A DNA stretch of 36,266 nucleotides from Tissierella pigra. Lineage in GTDB: Bacteria; Bacillota; Clostridia; Tissierellales; Tissierellaceae. Location of the stretch: NCBI RefSeq assembly GCF_009695605.1, contig NZ_VUNQ01000035.1, positions 1 through 36,266 of the forward strand. Reading direction: 5' to 3'. The notes below the pieces were generated by a model. It did no database searches. It was not told where the DNA came from and was given only the letters and a program-made list of their open reading frames with translations. Shown piece after piece: positions 1-7,566 of this stretch. The position numbers were made by a program, and so were the translations under genes. Position 1 is the first letter of the stretch; each line of letters starts with the position of its first letter.

Positions 1-60
1 CTGCTCATATTATCACCAATTTATTTATACCAAAAATAAATAGAATATTAACATGAGCAG
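1..60. repeat. Near-palindromic 60-base segment at window edge
   Basis: The first eight bases (CTGCTCAT) are repeated as their exact reverse complement at 53-60. A second inverted pair (ATTTATTT and AAATAAAT) is nested inside. The segment has no ORF. It could be a small hairpin element or the edge of something truncated by the window. Its identity is unknown. Confidence 0.4.
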
Positions 61-105
61 AAAAATTTAATTTTCAAATCGAAGTATAGTACGCAAATAT
101 TTAAC

Positions 106-133
106 GCGTCGTAGACGCTCTTTTTATTTTTTG
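106..133 (+). terminator. Possible weak terminator
   Basis: A short GC-rich stem, GCGTC-gta-GACGC, is followed directly by a run dominated by T. The stem is only 5 bp, so termination of a gene lying left of the window is plausible but weakly supported. Confidence 0.35.
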
Positions 134-147
134 TAGGAGGTAAAGTT

Positions 148-165
148 ATGCCAATATATCTTTAA
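148..165 (+). other. Five-codon leader ORF (MPIYL)
   Basis: An AGGAGG at 135-140 sits 7 bases before an ATG that opens a five-codon frame ending in TAA at 163-165. The GNAT gene starts 31 bases later with its own strong ribosome binding site. This could be a leader peptide, or the rebuilt start of an older gene interrupted here. Translation is unproven. Confidence 0.25.
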
Positions 166-196
166 AGAAGAAAAACAATAAGGAGGAATAATAATT

Positions 197-784
197 ATGT
201 CTAAGAGTAAAGTTATGAATAATGAGGAAATAGGTTCAAAAGAAGTCTTTACTATAGATTGTAAAGATATAGTATTAAGAGAGTTTAGATTAGAGGACTT
301 AGATGAGCTATATAATCTTACGTTACAACCTGAAATAACAGACTATTTACCTGATTGGAAAGGGACAAAGGAGCAACGTAAAAAATGGCTAATAGATTTT
401 CATATGAAAAGTAACGAGAAATTTTTAAAAGCTATTCCAAACATTGGAGAGCAATGGTTGAATCTAGGTATTATATTAAAGGAAACAAATGAGTTTATAG
501 GATGGTGTTGTACAGGACCAAAGGATGAATTACCTTTACCAAATAGAGAGATAGCCTATGCTATTTCAAAAGATTATAGGTCTAAAGGATATACCACTCA
601 GGCAGCAGAGGGATTAGTAAAATATTTATTTGAAAATACTAATGTTGAGGTGCTAAATGCAATAGCCTTAACGCGTAATATACCTTCAAATAGAGTAATT
701 CAAAAATGTGGCTTTGAGTATATAAATATTATTGAGATTGAAAATGAGGAATTTCATCATTATAAACTTAGTAAAAATCAGTGA
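197..784 (+). CDS. GNAT-family N-acetyltransferase (RimJ/RimL-like)
   Basis: This 195-residue protein has the usual size and order of a RimJ/RimL-type GNAT enzyme, which transfers acetyl from acetyl-CoA to an amine. After a ~25-residue lead comes the typical opening 'VLREFRLEDLDELYNL'. A central strand reads 'NEFIGWCC'. The acetyl-CoA binding region is seen as 'AYAISKDYRSKGYTTQAAEGLVKYLF', and the family's late motif as 'IPSNRVIQKCGFEY'. The start is fixed by AAGGAGG about 10 bases before ATG 197. The gene stands alone and ends at a hairpin terminator. The substrate cannot be told from sequence; ribosomal-protein, antibiotic or small-molecule amines are all possible. Confidence 0.85.
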   Translation: MSKSKVMNNEEIGSKEVFTIDCKDIVLREFRLEDLDELYNLTLQPEITDYLPDWKGTKEQRKKWLIDFHMKSNEKFLKAIPNIGEQWLNLGIILKETNEFIGWCCTGPKDELPLPNREIAYAISKDYRSKGYTTQAAEGLVKYLFENTNVEVLNAIALTRNIPSNRVIQKCGFEYINIIEIENEEFHHYKLSKNQ

Positions 785-802
785 AAGTAATTCTTCCATT
801 GA

Positions 803-838
803 AAAAATGTTCAAGTCTATGGAGGGTTGAACATTTTT
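803..838 (+). terminator. Rho-independent terminator after GNAT gene
   Basis: Perfect 12-bp inverted repeat (803-814 and 827-838, AAAAATGTTCAA/TTGAACATTTTT) with a 12-base loop, its right arm ending in five T. It lies 18 bases after the stop codon. Confidence 0.75.
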
Positions 839-984
839 GATGTTCAATTAAATTTGTATGCCAATTTATAACAGCCATGGTAATTATGATATAATAAAAT
901 TACTATATAATTATAGAAAAGAAGGTATTAATACATAAGAATATAATTGAATGGGGATAGTGGAATTAGCAAAGGGGGTATTTT

Positions 985-1998
985 ATGAAAAGAGAATTAA
1001 GGATATTGGTAATAAATTTAATCATAATATTATTAGCAGTAGCCTTTATAGTAATTTCAAGAAATATTAATAAATCAAAAGCTACTGAAGCAATTTCAGA
1101 GTTTAAGAAACATCCTAAGAGAGGTGATTTATATAAACTGAGTCCTAAGAATATTAGAACTGTAAAGCAAAAAATAAATGGAGATTATATTAGAGGACTA
1201 CATTATATTCCTAATGAAATCCATCATAAAGGAGTTGTAATTACATTTGGCGGGTCAGAAGGAAGCATATATGAGACCATGGCAGACTATTTATCAAGTG
1301 ATGGATATGAAGTTGTTGCAGTATATTACTTTGGTCAGCAGGGGCAATCTGAAAATCTAAGCAAAGTTCCTTTGGAGATATATGAAGAAATTTATTCTTA
1401 TATAAAAATAAATTGTAAAAATATTGATCAGATTACTATAGTAGGCATTTCCCGTGGAGCTGAGTTAGCTTTATTGATGTCTACATATTATGATAGTATC
1501 AATAATGTTGTATTATTTGCTCCTTCATCTTATGTTTTTGGTGGAATAGATTATGGAAATCCAGCTTGGATATATGAAGGTAAGCCCTTAGAATATCTTA
1601 ATGGAGAAGTTAAAGGTATACCATTCATTCAGTTGTCTCTTTGTTACGGTTTAAATAAACCATATAAAAATATAATAGGTTCTGATGCTATTATAAAAAA
1701 CAGCTCTAACCTAGAAGAGTCAAGAATTAAGGTAGAAGATTCCAATGCAAGGATATTGATATTTTATGGAACTAATGATGAGGTCTGGAATTCAAAAGAT
1801 ATGTCTAAAGTTATTGAAGAATATGCTAAGAAGGAAGTTATGATCTATGAAAATAAGGACGCAGGGCATAGTTTTGGGAGTCCAATGATAATAATGAATA
1901 ATATGTTTAACGGTGGAAATTTAGATGCTAATATTGAAGCAGACCTAAATAGTAAAAAGATAGTTCTTGAAACTCTTAAAATATGGCACGATAATTAG
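985..1998 (+). CDS. Membrane-anchored alpha/beta hydrolase, BAAT/acyl-CoA thioesterase C-terminal type
   Basis: A 337-residue protein. One N-terminal hydrophobic segment (about residues 6-25) acts as signal or anchor, so the catalytic part is probably outside the membrane. The rest is an alpha/beta hydrolase: oxyanion region 'VVITFGGSEGS', nucleophile elbow 'GISRGAEL', acid loop 'IFYGTNDEVW' and the catalytic histidine in 'DAGHSFGSP'. The GxSRG elbow and the Asp/His spacing match the BAAT C-terminal family, which includes acyl-CoA thioesterases and bile-acid acyltransferases. The bacterial members are mostly of unknown substrate. GGGGG lies just before the start codon. The gene is 33 bases upstream of rtcB and may share its transcript. 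The fold is firm, the substrate unknown. Confidence 0.8.
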   Translation: MKRELRILVINLIIILLAVAFIVISRNINKSKATEAISEFKKHPKRGDLYKLSPKNIRTVKQKINGDYIRGLHYIPNEIHHKGVVITFGGSEGSIYETMADYLSSDGYEVVAVYYFGQQGQSENLSKVPLEIYEEIYSYIKINCKNIDQITIVGISRGAELALLMSTYYDSINNVVLFAPSSYVFGGIDYGNPAWIYEGKPLEYLNGEVKGIPFIQLSLCYGLNKPYKNIIGSDAIIKNSSNLEESRIKVEDSNARILIFYGTNDEVWNSKDMSKVIEEYAKKEVMIYENKDAGHSFGSPMIIMNNMFNGGNLDANIEADLNSKKIVLETLKIWHDN

Positions 1999-2031
1999 GA
2001 AAAGAAAAATGTTTTTAGAAGAGGTGGTTTT

Positions 2032-3246
2032 GTGGAATTACAAGGAAAATATAATATAGCAAAGGTATTTACTGATAATCTTGAAGAGGGTGCAAAGGAG
2101 CAGATAATTGAATTACTAAATCAAGATTTCATTAAGGACTCTAAGGTTAGAATAATGCCTGATGTACATCAAGGTATGGGTTGTGTAATTGGATTTACAG
2201 CGTGTATGGGTGATAAGGTAATACCTAATATTGTTGGAGTAGATTTAGGATGTGGTATGATTACTGTAGAACTAGGAAATATAGATATAGATTTACCTAA
2301 ATTAGATGATATAATACACAAAAGAGTCCCATCAGGAAAATCTACTCATAATGAAAGAAGATTCAAGTTTGATAAATTAAATAATTTATATTGTTTTAGA
2401 GATTTGAAAGATACTAAAAGAATTGAAAGAAGCATAGGAACATTAGGAGGGGGCAATCACTTCATTGAAATTGCAGTAGATAGTAAGAACAGCAAATACT
2501 TAGTAATCCATTCAGGCAGCAGAAATCTAGGAAAGCAAGTTGCAGAAATATATCAAAGACTGGCCATAGACTTATGTAGTGGAAAAGAAGATTATTTTAT
2601 TAAAAGAGATGAAATAATTACTGGATATAAAGCAGAAGGTAAAAGAAAAGAAATAAAGAAGGTGCTTGAAGAACTGAAAAAGGAATATGATAATCTTCAG
2701 CCTAGCTACCCAAAAGCACTATGTTATTTAACTGGAGAATATAGAGAAAAATATTTACATGATATGAAGATTTGTCAAGAATATGCAAGTTTAAATCGAG
2801 AGATGATGGCAGATATTATTTTACAATCTCTATTTGAAAAAGGATTACATGAGTTTACCTACTTTGAAACCATTCATAACTATATTAATTTTAAAGATAA
2901 TATTATTAGAAAAGGTGCTATATCAGCTTATGAGGGAGAGAAGGTCTTAATCCCTATAAATATGAGAGATGGCTCTATAATCGCCATAGGAAAGGGAAAC
3001 CCAGAGTGGAACTATTCAGCACCTCATGGTGCAGGAAGGCTTATGAGCAGAAACGTTGCCAAGGAATCTGTCAATTTAGATGATTTTAAAAAAAGTATGG
3101 AAGGGATATATTCCACATCAGTAAATGAATATACCTTAGATGAATCTCCTTTTGCATATAAACCAATTGAGGAAATTCTCAATAATATTGGTGAAACTGT
3201 TGAGATTGTAGATATAATAAAACCAATATATAATTTTAAGGCATAG
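2032..3246 (+). CDS. rtcB: RNA-splicing ligase RtcB family
   Basis: RtcB joins RNA ends bearing 2',3'-cyclic phosphate or 3'-phosphate to 5'-hydroxyl, using GTP and Mn2+. The 404-residue length matches bacterial RtcB. Family motifs in order are 'MPDVHQGMGCVIG', 'VGVDLGCGM' (metal ligands Asp71 and Cys74), 'GTLGGGNHFIEI', 'HSGSRNLGK' and 'SAPHGAGRLMSR'. His332 in the last is the residue guanylylated in characterised family members. It starts at GTG 2032 behind GAGGTGG. No RNA 3'-phosphate cyclase gene (rtcA) is adjacent, so the RNA target is unknown; repair of tRNA or rRNA breaks is the usual suggestion. It may be cotranscribed with the hydrolase upstream. Confidence 0.92.
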   Translation: MELQGKYNIAKVFTDNLEEGAKEQIIELLNQDFIKDSKVRIMPDVHQGMGCVIGFTACMGDKVIPNIVGVDLGCGMITVELGNIDIDLPKLDDIIHKRVPSGKSTHNERRFKFDKLNNLYCFRDLKDTKRIERSIGTLGGGNHFIEIAVDSKNSKYLVIHSGSRNLGKQVAEIYQRLAIDLCSGKEDYFIKRDEIITGYKAEGKRKEIKKVLEELKKEYDNLQPSYPKALCYLTGEYREKYLHDMKICQEYASLNREMMADIILQSLFEKGLHEFTYFETIHNYINFKDNIIRKGAISAYEGEKVLIPINMRDGSIIAIGKGNPEWNYSAPHGAGRLMSRNVAKESVNLDDFKKSMEGIYSTSVNEYTLDESPFAYKPIEEILNNIGETVEIVDIIKPIYNFKA

Positions 3247-3309
3247 GGAAAATATTGTTGACATATTTACACCTCTATGTTAATATGATTAATAACTTAA
3301 TAGCTTTAC

Positions 3310-3393
3310 TTATCAAGAGTTAGGGTAGAGAATTAGCTCCATGACCCTACACCAACCTGTTATTTAACAAGGTGGTTCTGCTAATGCCGATAA
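3310..3393 (+). ncRNA. SAM-type (S-box-like) riboswitch aptamer, compact variant, first of tandem pair
   Basis: The segment is closed by TTATC/GATAA. It contains the S-box landmarks AAGAG just inside P1, a hairpin AGGGT...ACCCT with ATGA near its 3' side, CAACC, and an AAGGTG followed by CTAATGCC. The order matches SAM-I aptamers, but the core GGAGGGACTGGCCC stretch is not canonical. It sits 68 bases before a textbook SAM-I aptamer and has its own terminator at 3411-3442. TGCTAA inside the aptamer can pair with TTAGCA in the terminator, giving an antiterminator. A different ligand class cannot be ruled out. Confidence 0.55.
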
Positions 3394-3410
3394 TATAGAT
3401 TCGTGAATCT

Positions 3411-3442
3411 ACCTTCTTAGCATTGGCTAGGAAGGTTTTTTT
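3411..3442 (+). terminator. Terminator of first riboswitch
   Basis: An 11-bp stem (3411-3421 with 3426-3436, one G-T pair) with loop ATTG is followed by seven T. It is placed as the expression platform of the aptamer at 3310-3393. Confidence 0.85.
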
Positions 3443-3461
3443 AATTACAATTTAATATTTT

Positions 3462-3565
3462 CTTATCTAGAGAGGTGGAGGGACTGGCCCAATGAAACCC
3501 AGCAACAGTTTTAAGCTATGGCTTAAAAAATGTGCTAATTCCTGCGGCGAAAGCTGAGAGATAAG
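3462..3565 (+). ncRNA. SAM-I (S-box) riboswitch, second of tandem pair
   Basis: This is a canonical SAM-I aptamer: P1 CTTATC/GATAAG, AGAGAGGTGGAGGGACTGGC, then CCAATGAAACCCAGCAAC, a P3 hairpin, and GTGCTAATTCC followed by the GCGGCGAAAGC P4 hairpin. A terminator follows at 3588-3619. In the known family, SAM binding favours the terminator, turning off methionine-related genes when SAM is plentiful. Its targets here are metA-hom-lysC. Confidence 0.97.
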
Positions 3566-3587
3566 AAGCGGAATTATATTTTTATAT

Positions 3588-3619
3588 AAAAATCCCTTCT
3601 TATTTTAGAAGGGATTTTT
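3588..3619 (+). terminator. Terminator of SAM-I riboswitch
   Basis: A 13-bp perfect stem (3588-3600 with 3607-3619) with loop TATTTT ends in five T. It is the expression platform of the SAM-I aptamer, just upstream of the metA operon. Confidence 0.9.
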
Positions 3620-3643
3620 CAATTATAAAAGGAGGAATAAAGG

Positions 3644-3709
3644 ATGAAAAAGGAAATCAAATGTTTAAATGACAGATTATATATAGGTGGATGTAATAGA
3701 TGGGTCTAG
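3644..3709 (+). CDS. 21-codon ORF overlapping the metA start
   Basis: This short frame has a better ribosome binding site (AAAGGAGG, about 9 bases before the ATG) than metA. It encodes a 21-residue peptide with Cys at positions 7 and 17. It ends at TAG 3707-3709, ten bases inside metA and in a different frame, so ribosomes finishing here would be placed at the metA start. I recognise no homologue. Translational coupling is inferred; a degenerate gene start is the alternative. Confidence 0.4.
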   Translation: MKKEIKCLNDRLYIGGCNRWV

Positions 3710-4572
3710 TAATCAATGAAAATATTTCAGCAATAGATCTATTAAGAAAGGATAATATAGACATTAATTTTCAAGGAGACTTTCAGGACTCGCTGAAAGT
3801 ATTGATATTAAATTTAATGCCAAATAAATTGGATACTGAATATCAACTATTGAAATTATTGGGAAATAGTTTTGTAGATATACAAGTAGATTTTCTATAT
3901 GTAAAATCACATAAACCTAAAAATACAAGTTTGAATTACTTAGAAATAGCTTATAAAACATTAGAGCAAATAAAAAATACAAATTATGATGGCATGATAA
4001 TAACAGGTGCTCCCCTAGAATTTGTGGATTTTGGTGATATATCTTATTGGAATGAGTTAAAGATTATAATGGATTATTCTAATAAATATGTCAAGTCCAC
4101 TATATACCTATGTTGGGCAGCAGTAGCAGGACTGTATTATAACTATAAAATACCTAAACATATCATTGATAAAAAGGTAGTAGGAATATTTAGTCATGAA
4201 ATCATAGGAAGAAATTCTCCGTTATTTAAAGGACTTGAACAAGAAATAATCACCCCACATTCTAGATACTTTGAAATTAGAGAGGAGGATATAAGAGATA
4301 TAAAAGAATTAGAGGTTTTATCTAAATCTAATGATGTGGGAATACATATATTAGCTGAAAGGGAAGGAAAGGCAATATATATTACAGGACATCCAGAATA
4401 TAATACAGATACTTTGAAAAATGAATATAAGAGAGATAGAAATAAAGGATTAGTACCTAATTTGCCTAAAAATTATTTTCCCGATGATGATTTTTCTGTA
4501 ATACCTAAAAATACATGGAGGAATCATTCACAGAGATTAATAAATAATTGGATAAGATATTATTTAGTATAA
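3700..4572 (+). CDS. metA: Homoserine O-acyltransferase MetA
   Basis: MetA transfers an acetyl or succinyl group from CoA to the hydroxyl of homoserine, committing it to methionine synthesis. The 290-residue sequence carries 'LKVLILNLMPNKLDTEYQLLKLLGN', the MetA signature, and 'DGMIITGAP'. The nucleophile Cys138 lies in 'YLCWAAVAGLY', and 'ITPHSRYFEI' and 'ITGHPEYNTDTL' supply the catalytic His and substrate-binding region. It is slightly shorter than the usual ~300 residues. Acetyl-CoA is the more usual donor in Firmicutes, but this cannot be proved here. The gene lies behind two SAM-type riboswitches and leads metA-hom-lysC, with a 16-base gap to hom. Confidence 0.93.
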   Translation: MGLVINENISAIDLLRKDNIDINFQGDFQDSLKVLILNLMPNKLDTEYQLLKLLGNSFVDIQVDFLYVKSHKPKNTSLNYLEIAYKTLEQIKNTNYDGMIITGAPLEFVDFGDISYWNELKIIMDYSNKYVKSTIYLCWAAVAGLYYNYKIPKHIIDKKVVGIFSHEIIGRNSPLFKGLEQEIITPHSRYFEIREEDIRDIKELEVLSKSNDVGIHILAEREGKAIYITGHPEYNTDTLKNEYKRDRNKGLVPNLPKNYFPDDDFSVIPKNTWRNHSQRLINNWIRYYLV

Positions 4573-4588
4573 GGAAAGGGGAGTAGCA

Positions 4589-5818
4589 ATGTTAAATATT
4601 GGATTATTAGGATTGGGAACAGTAGGAGTAGGCATTGTACAGATATTAGAAGAAAGAAAGGACTATTTAGAGAAACTTATAAAAAAGGAAATTAATATAT
4701 CTAAGATACTGGTAAAGGACATAGAGAAAATAAGAGATGTAGAAATAAATAGAGGAAAGCTTACTACAGATGTTCATGAAATAATGGAAGATAATAGTAT
4801 TGATGTAATTATTGAAGTTATGGGTGGTTTAGATAAGCCCTATGAATATATAAAGGAAGCATTAAGTAGAGGGAAGAATGTAATCACAGCAAATAAAGCT
4901 GTAGTAGCAAAACATTTAGAGGAGTTAACGGATTTAGCAAGGAAAAATAACAAGTTTTTTCTATATGAAGCTAGTGTAGGTGGAGGAATTCCAATTATAA
5001 AACCATTACAGGAGCAAATAAATATAAATGAAATACAACAAATAAAAGGAATTTTAAATGGAACTTCAAATTATATACTGACAAAGATGGTAACAGATGA
5101 TTTAAGTTTCACAGAAGCCCTAGAGATAAGTCAAAACTTAGGTTATGCAGAAGCAGACCCTACTGATGATATTGAAGGCTATGATACTAGAAGAAAACTT
5201 AGAATTTTATCTACTATTGCATTTAAAGACAGGATAAATGAAGATAATATCTCATGTTATGGAATCAATAGTATAAGTTTTAAAGATATAAGAAATATAA
5301 AAAATATGAATTGCACAATTAAGCTATTAGGTACAGCAGTTTTAAATCATAATAGATATTATGCTTCTGTTGAGCCAGTTATTTTGAGTCAAGATTCTTA
5401 TTTAGGTAAAGTTGATAATGCTAAAAATTTAGTCTCTTTTATAGGAAATATGGTCGGAGAATTAAGGTTTTTTGGGGAAGGTGCTGGGAGATTTCCTACA
5501 GCTAATGCGGTCTTAAGTGATTTAATAGATATTACAACCAATACTTATCCAAAAGTAAATTTAGGAATGAATGTGAATTTAGATAATATGAACGGATTAT
5601 ATAAAGGAAAATATTATATGAGAATTGATACTAAAGAAAATATTGGGGATAAAATAGAAAAATATATTAAGGATAATGGGATTATAGAGAATATGCTCGA
5701 AAAGCAAGAGAGTATTATATTTACAACTAAATCCATATCAAAAGAAAAATTAGAAAGAATGGCAGAGTTGTTCAAGATAGACAAGAAAGATTATTTCACT
5801 GCAAGATTAGAAGTGTAA
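4589..5818 (+). CDS. hom: Homoserine dehydrogenase
   Basis: The enzyme reduces aspartate semialdehyde to homoserine with NAD(P)H, just before MetA in the pathway. The 409-residue protein opens with the nucleotide-binding 'GLLGLGTVGVGIV'. It continues with 'GKNVITANKAVVAKH' (the conserved lysine region), 'GILNGTSNYILTKM' and 'YAEADPTDDIEGYDTRRK', the homoserine dehydrogenase signature. A C-terminal ACT-like regulatory domain covers about residues 340-405, as in threonine-sensitive members. AAGGAAAGGGG precedes the start. The gaps of 16 bases on either side mark it as the middle gene of metA-hom-lysC, so it should follow SAM riboswitch control. No aspartate-semialdehyde dehydrogenase gene is in the window. 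Confidence 0.95.
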   Translation: MLNIGLLGLGTVGVGIVQILEERKDYLEKLIKKEINISKILVKDIEKIRDVEINRGKLTTDVHEIMEDNSIDVIIEVMGGLDKPYEYIKEALSRGKNVITANKAVVAKHLEELTDLARKNNKFFLYEASVGGGIPIIKPLQEQININEIQQIKGILNGTSNYILTKMVTDDLSFTEALEISQNLGYAEADPTDDIEGYDTRRKLRILSTIAFKDRINEDNISCYGINSISFKDIRNIKNMNCTIKLLGTAVLNHNRYYASVEPVILSQDSYLGKVDNAKNLVSFIGNMVGELRFFGEGAGRFPTANAVLSDLIDITTNTYPKVNLGMNVNLDNMNGLYKGKYYMRIDTKENIGDKIEKYIKDNGIIENMLEKQESIIFTTKSISKEKLERMAELFKIDKKDYFTARLEV

Positions 5819-5833
5819 AAAGGGTGTGATTTC

Positions 5834-7024
5834 ATGATTATTCAAAAATATGGAGGGAGTTCAGTAGAAACTACTGATAAAATCATTCAAATTGCTAAAA
5901 AAATAATTGAAAGAAAGAAAAGTACTAAAAATATTATAGTTGTAGTTTCAGCTATGGGAAAAGATACAGATGGATTGCTTGAATTAGCAAAAAAAATATC
6001 TTCAGAGCCTATGGAAAGAGAATTAGATGTATTGTTATCCATAGGAGAACAGCGTACAATATCCTTATTATCCATGGCATTAAATACTTTGGGTCATAAG
6101 GCTGTTTCTTTAACAGGAACACAAGCTGGAATAAATACTAAAGGAAATTATACTAGGGCAAGTATAGAAGATATTGAAAAAAATGTAATAGAGAAATATT
6201 TGGAAGAAGGAAATATAGTAATTGTAGCAGGGTTTCAGGGAGTTAATGAAAAAGGAGATATTACAACTTTGGGAAGAGGGGGTTCTGATACTACAGCTGT
6301 AGCTTTAGCTGCTAAATTTAACTGTCCTTGTGAAATATATACAGATGTAGATGGAATATATTCCATTGATCCTAAGTTATATAAAGAGTCTTGTAAGATA
6401 TCAGAAATAAATTATGATATTGCCCTGGAAATGGCTAGATTAGGTGCTAAGGTAGTTGATAAAAGAGCTTTAGCCTTGGGAAAGAGGTATGAAGTACCAA
6501 TATATGTTGGAAATAGCTTCAAAGAACAGTTGGGAACGAAGATAGGAGGGGAAAGCATGGAAGAATTGAAAATATTATCATTGTTGGTAGATGATAATCA
6601 AGTAGAGGTAAGGATAAAAAATATTCCAAATAAAATAGAGGAATTATCTAATGTATTTAGAATATTAGGAGGATATAATTTAGATATTGGGATGACAGAA
6701 AACAATTTAATAGATGAACATATAAATATATCCTTTATATGTTCTAAAGAGTATATGAAATTATTTCCCTCCATAAAGAAGGATATAGTAAACAATGTAG
6801 ATAGATTTATAGATGTGGAAACAAACCATACTACTAGAATATCCATAGTAGGTACTGGGAGAATAAATCAAGCTAAAGTCACATCAGAGATATTCGATAT
6901 AGTAAAAGAATTTGGTATGAAATATAAGAAATTCTGTACATCTGAACTAAGCTTATCCTATTATTTTGAAGGTGGAGATATAAAAGCATTAGTCAGCAGA
7001 ATAGCCCAAGCTTTTAATTTATAA
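5834..7024 (+). CDS. lysC: Aspartate kinase
   Basis: This enzyme phosphorylates aspartate, the first step toward lysine, threonine and methionine. At 396 residues it is a monofunctional aspartokinase. The amino-acid kinase domain starts with 'IQKYGGSSVET' and holds 'VVVSAMGKDTDGLL' and 'TTLGRGGSDTTAVALAA'. Two ACT domains follow from about residue 245 to the end. Because the operon is under SAM riboswitches, this is probably the methionine-branch isozyme, with lysine and threonine branch copies elsewhere. That last point is inference. Transcription ends at the hairpin 7036-7071. Confidence 0.93.
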   Translation: MIIQKYGGSSVETTDKIIQIAKKIIERKKSTKNIIVVVSAMGKDTDGLLELAKKISSEPMERELDVLLSIGEQRTISLLSMALNTLGHKAVSLTGTQAGINTKGNYTRASIEDIEKNVIEKYLEEGNIVIVAGFQGVNEKGDITTLGRGGSDTTAVALAAKFNCPCEIYTDVDGIYSIDPKLYKESCKISEINYDIALEMARLGAKVVDKRALALGKRYEVPIYVGNSFKEQLGTKIGGESMEELKILSLLVDDNQVEVRIKNIPNKIEELSNVFRILGGYNLDIGMTENNLIDEHINISFICSKEYMKLFPSIKKDIVNNVDRFIDVETNHTTRISIVGTGRINQAKVTSEIFDIVKEFGMKYKKFCTSELSLSYYFEGGDIKALVSRIAQAFNL

Positions 7025-7035
7025 AATAAATAAGA

Positions 7036-7071
7036 AGATGATTTCTGTATTAAACAGAGATTATCTTTTTT
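7036..7071 (+). terminator. Terminator of metA-hom-lysC
   Basis: A 13-bp stem with two G-T pairs (7036-7048 with 7054-7066) and a five-base loop is followed by a run of six T. It lies 11 bases after the lysC stop. Confidence 0.85.
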
Positions 7072-7121
7072 ATTCTAAATATTTTGTGTTAACTCTAAAA
7101 GAAAGGGTATTATATACATAA

Positions 7122-7137
7122 GTTAGGCATGCCTAAC
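7122..7137. promoter_or_regulatory. Metalloregulator operator (perfect 16-bp palindrome)
   Basis: GTTAGGCATGCCTAAC is a perfect 16-bp palindrome. It lies 24 bases before the repressor start and just downstream of an AT-rich, -10-like TATTATATA stretch (7108-7116). DtxR/MntR proteins bind palindromes of this kind (TTAGGC half-sites). Binding here would let metal-loaded repressor shut its own operon. Binding is inferred. Confidence 0.75.
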
Positions 7138-7161
7138 ATAATATAACCATGGAGGAAGAAT

Positions 7162-7563
7162 ATGAATATAAGCAAAGAAGATTATCTAAAGACAATATAC
7201 GAGCTTGGTGGTGACAAGGAGCAAGTTAGTAATAAGAATATAGCCACAGCCCTTAATATATCACCTCCCTCTGTATCAGAGATGATAAAAAAACTATTAC
7301 AGGATGGCTATGTTGAATATACAGTATATCAAGGTATAAAGCTTACAGAATACGGAGTGACAGAAGCTAAGAAAATCAGAAGGAGACATCTTTTATGGGA
7401 GGTTTTTCTTGTGGAGAAACTAGGATATAATTCTGAGGAAGTACATGATGAAGCAGAAAAACTAGAGCATGTAACTAATAAAAAGCTGGAAGAAAAATTG
7501 GATGAATATTTAAATTATCCCAAGGTATGTCCCCATGGGTCAAAAATAATAAGGGAGGAATAA
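7162..7563 (+). CDS. mntR: MntR/DtxR-family metal-dependent repressor
   Basis: A 133-residue repressor matching the compact MntR form without an SH3-like tail. The winged helix spans about residues 1-70: 'SKEDYLKTIYELGG', recognition region 'LNISPPSVSEMIKKLLQDGYVEY', wing 'YQGIKLTEYG'. The dimerisation/metal domain follows: 'RRRHLLWEVFLVEKLGY', 'EVHDEAEKLEHVT' and 'CPHGSKI'. His, Glu and Cys in these last segments are the family's metal ligands. With metal bound it should repress the downstream importer; the palindrome at 7122-7137 is the likely operator. The spacer to the binding-protein gene is 3 bases, so one operon is nearly certain. Mn is favoured as corepressor, but Fe or Zn cannot be excluded. 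Confidence 0.88.
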   Translation: MNISKEDYLKTIYELGGDKEQVSNKNIATALNISPPSVSEMIKKLLQDGYVEYTVYQGIKLTEYGVTEAKKIRRRHLLWEVFLVEKLGYNSEEVHDEAEKLEHVTNKKLEEKLDEYLNYPKVCPHGSKIIREE

Positions 7564-7566
7564 GTA

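Noticed and set aside
3310-3442. T-box leader
   Set aside because: The AAGGTGG stretch recalls the T-box antiterminator, but there is no ACCGCG after it and no specifier stem; the S-box landmarks and the SAM-I neighbour fit better.
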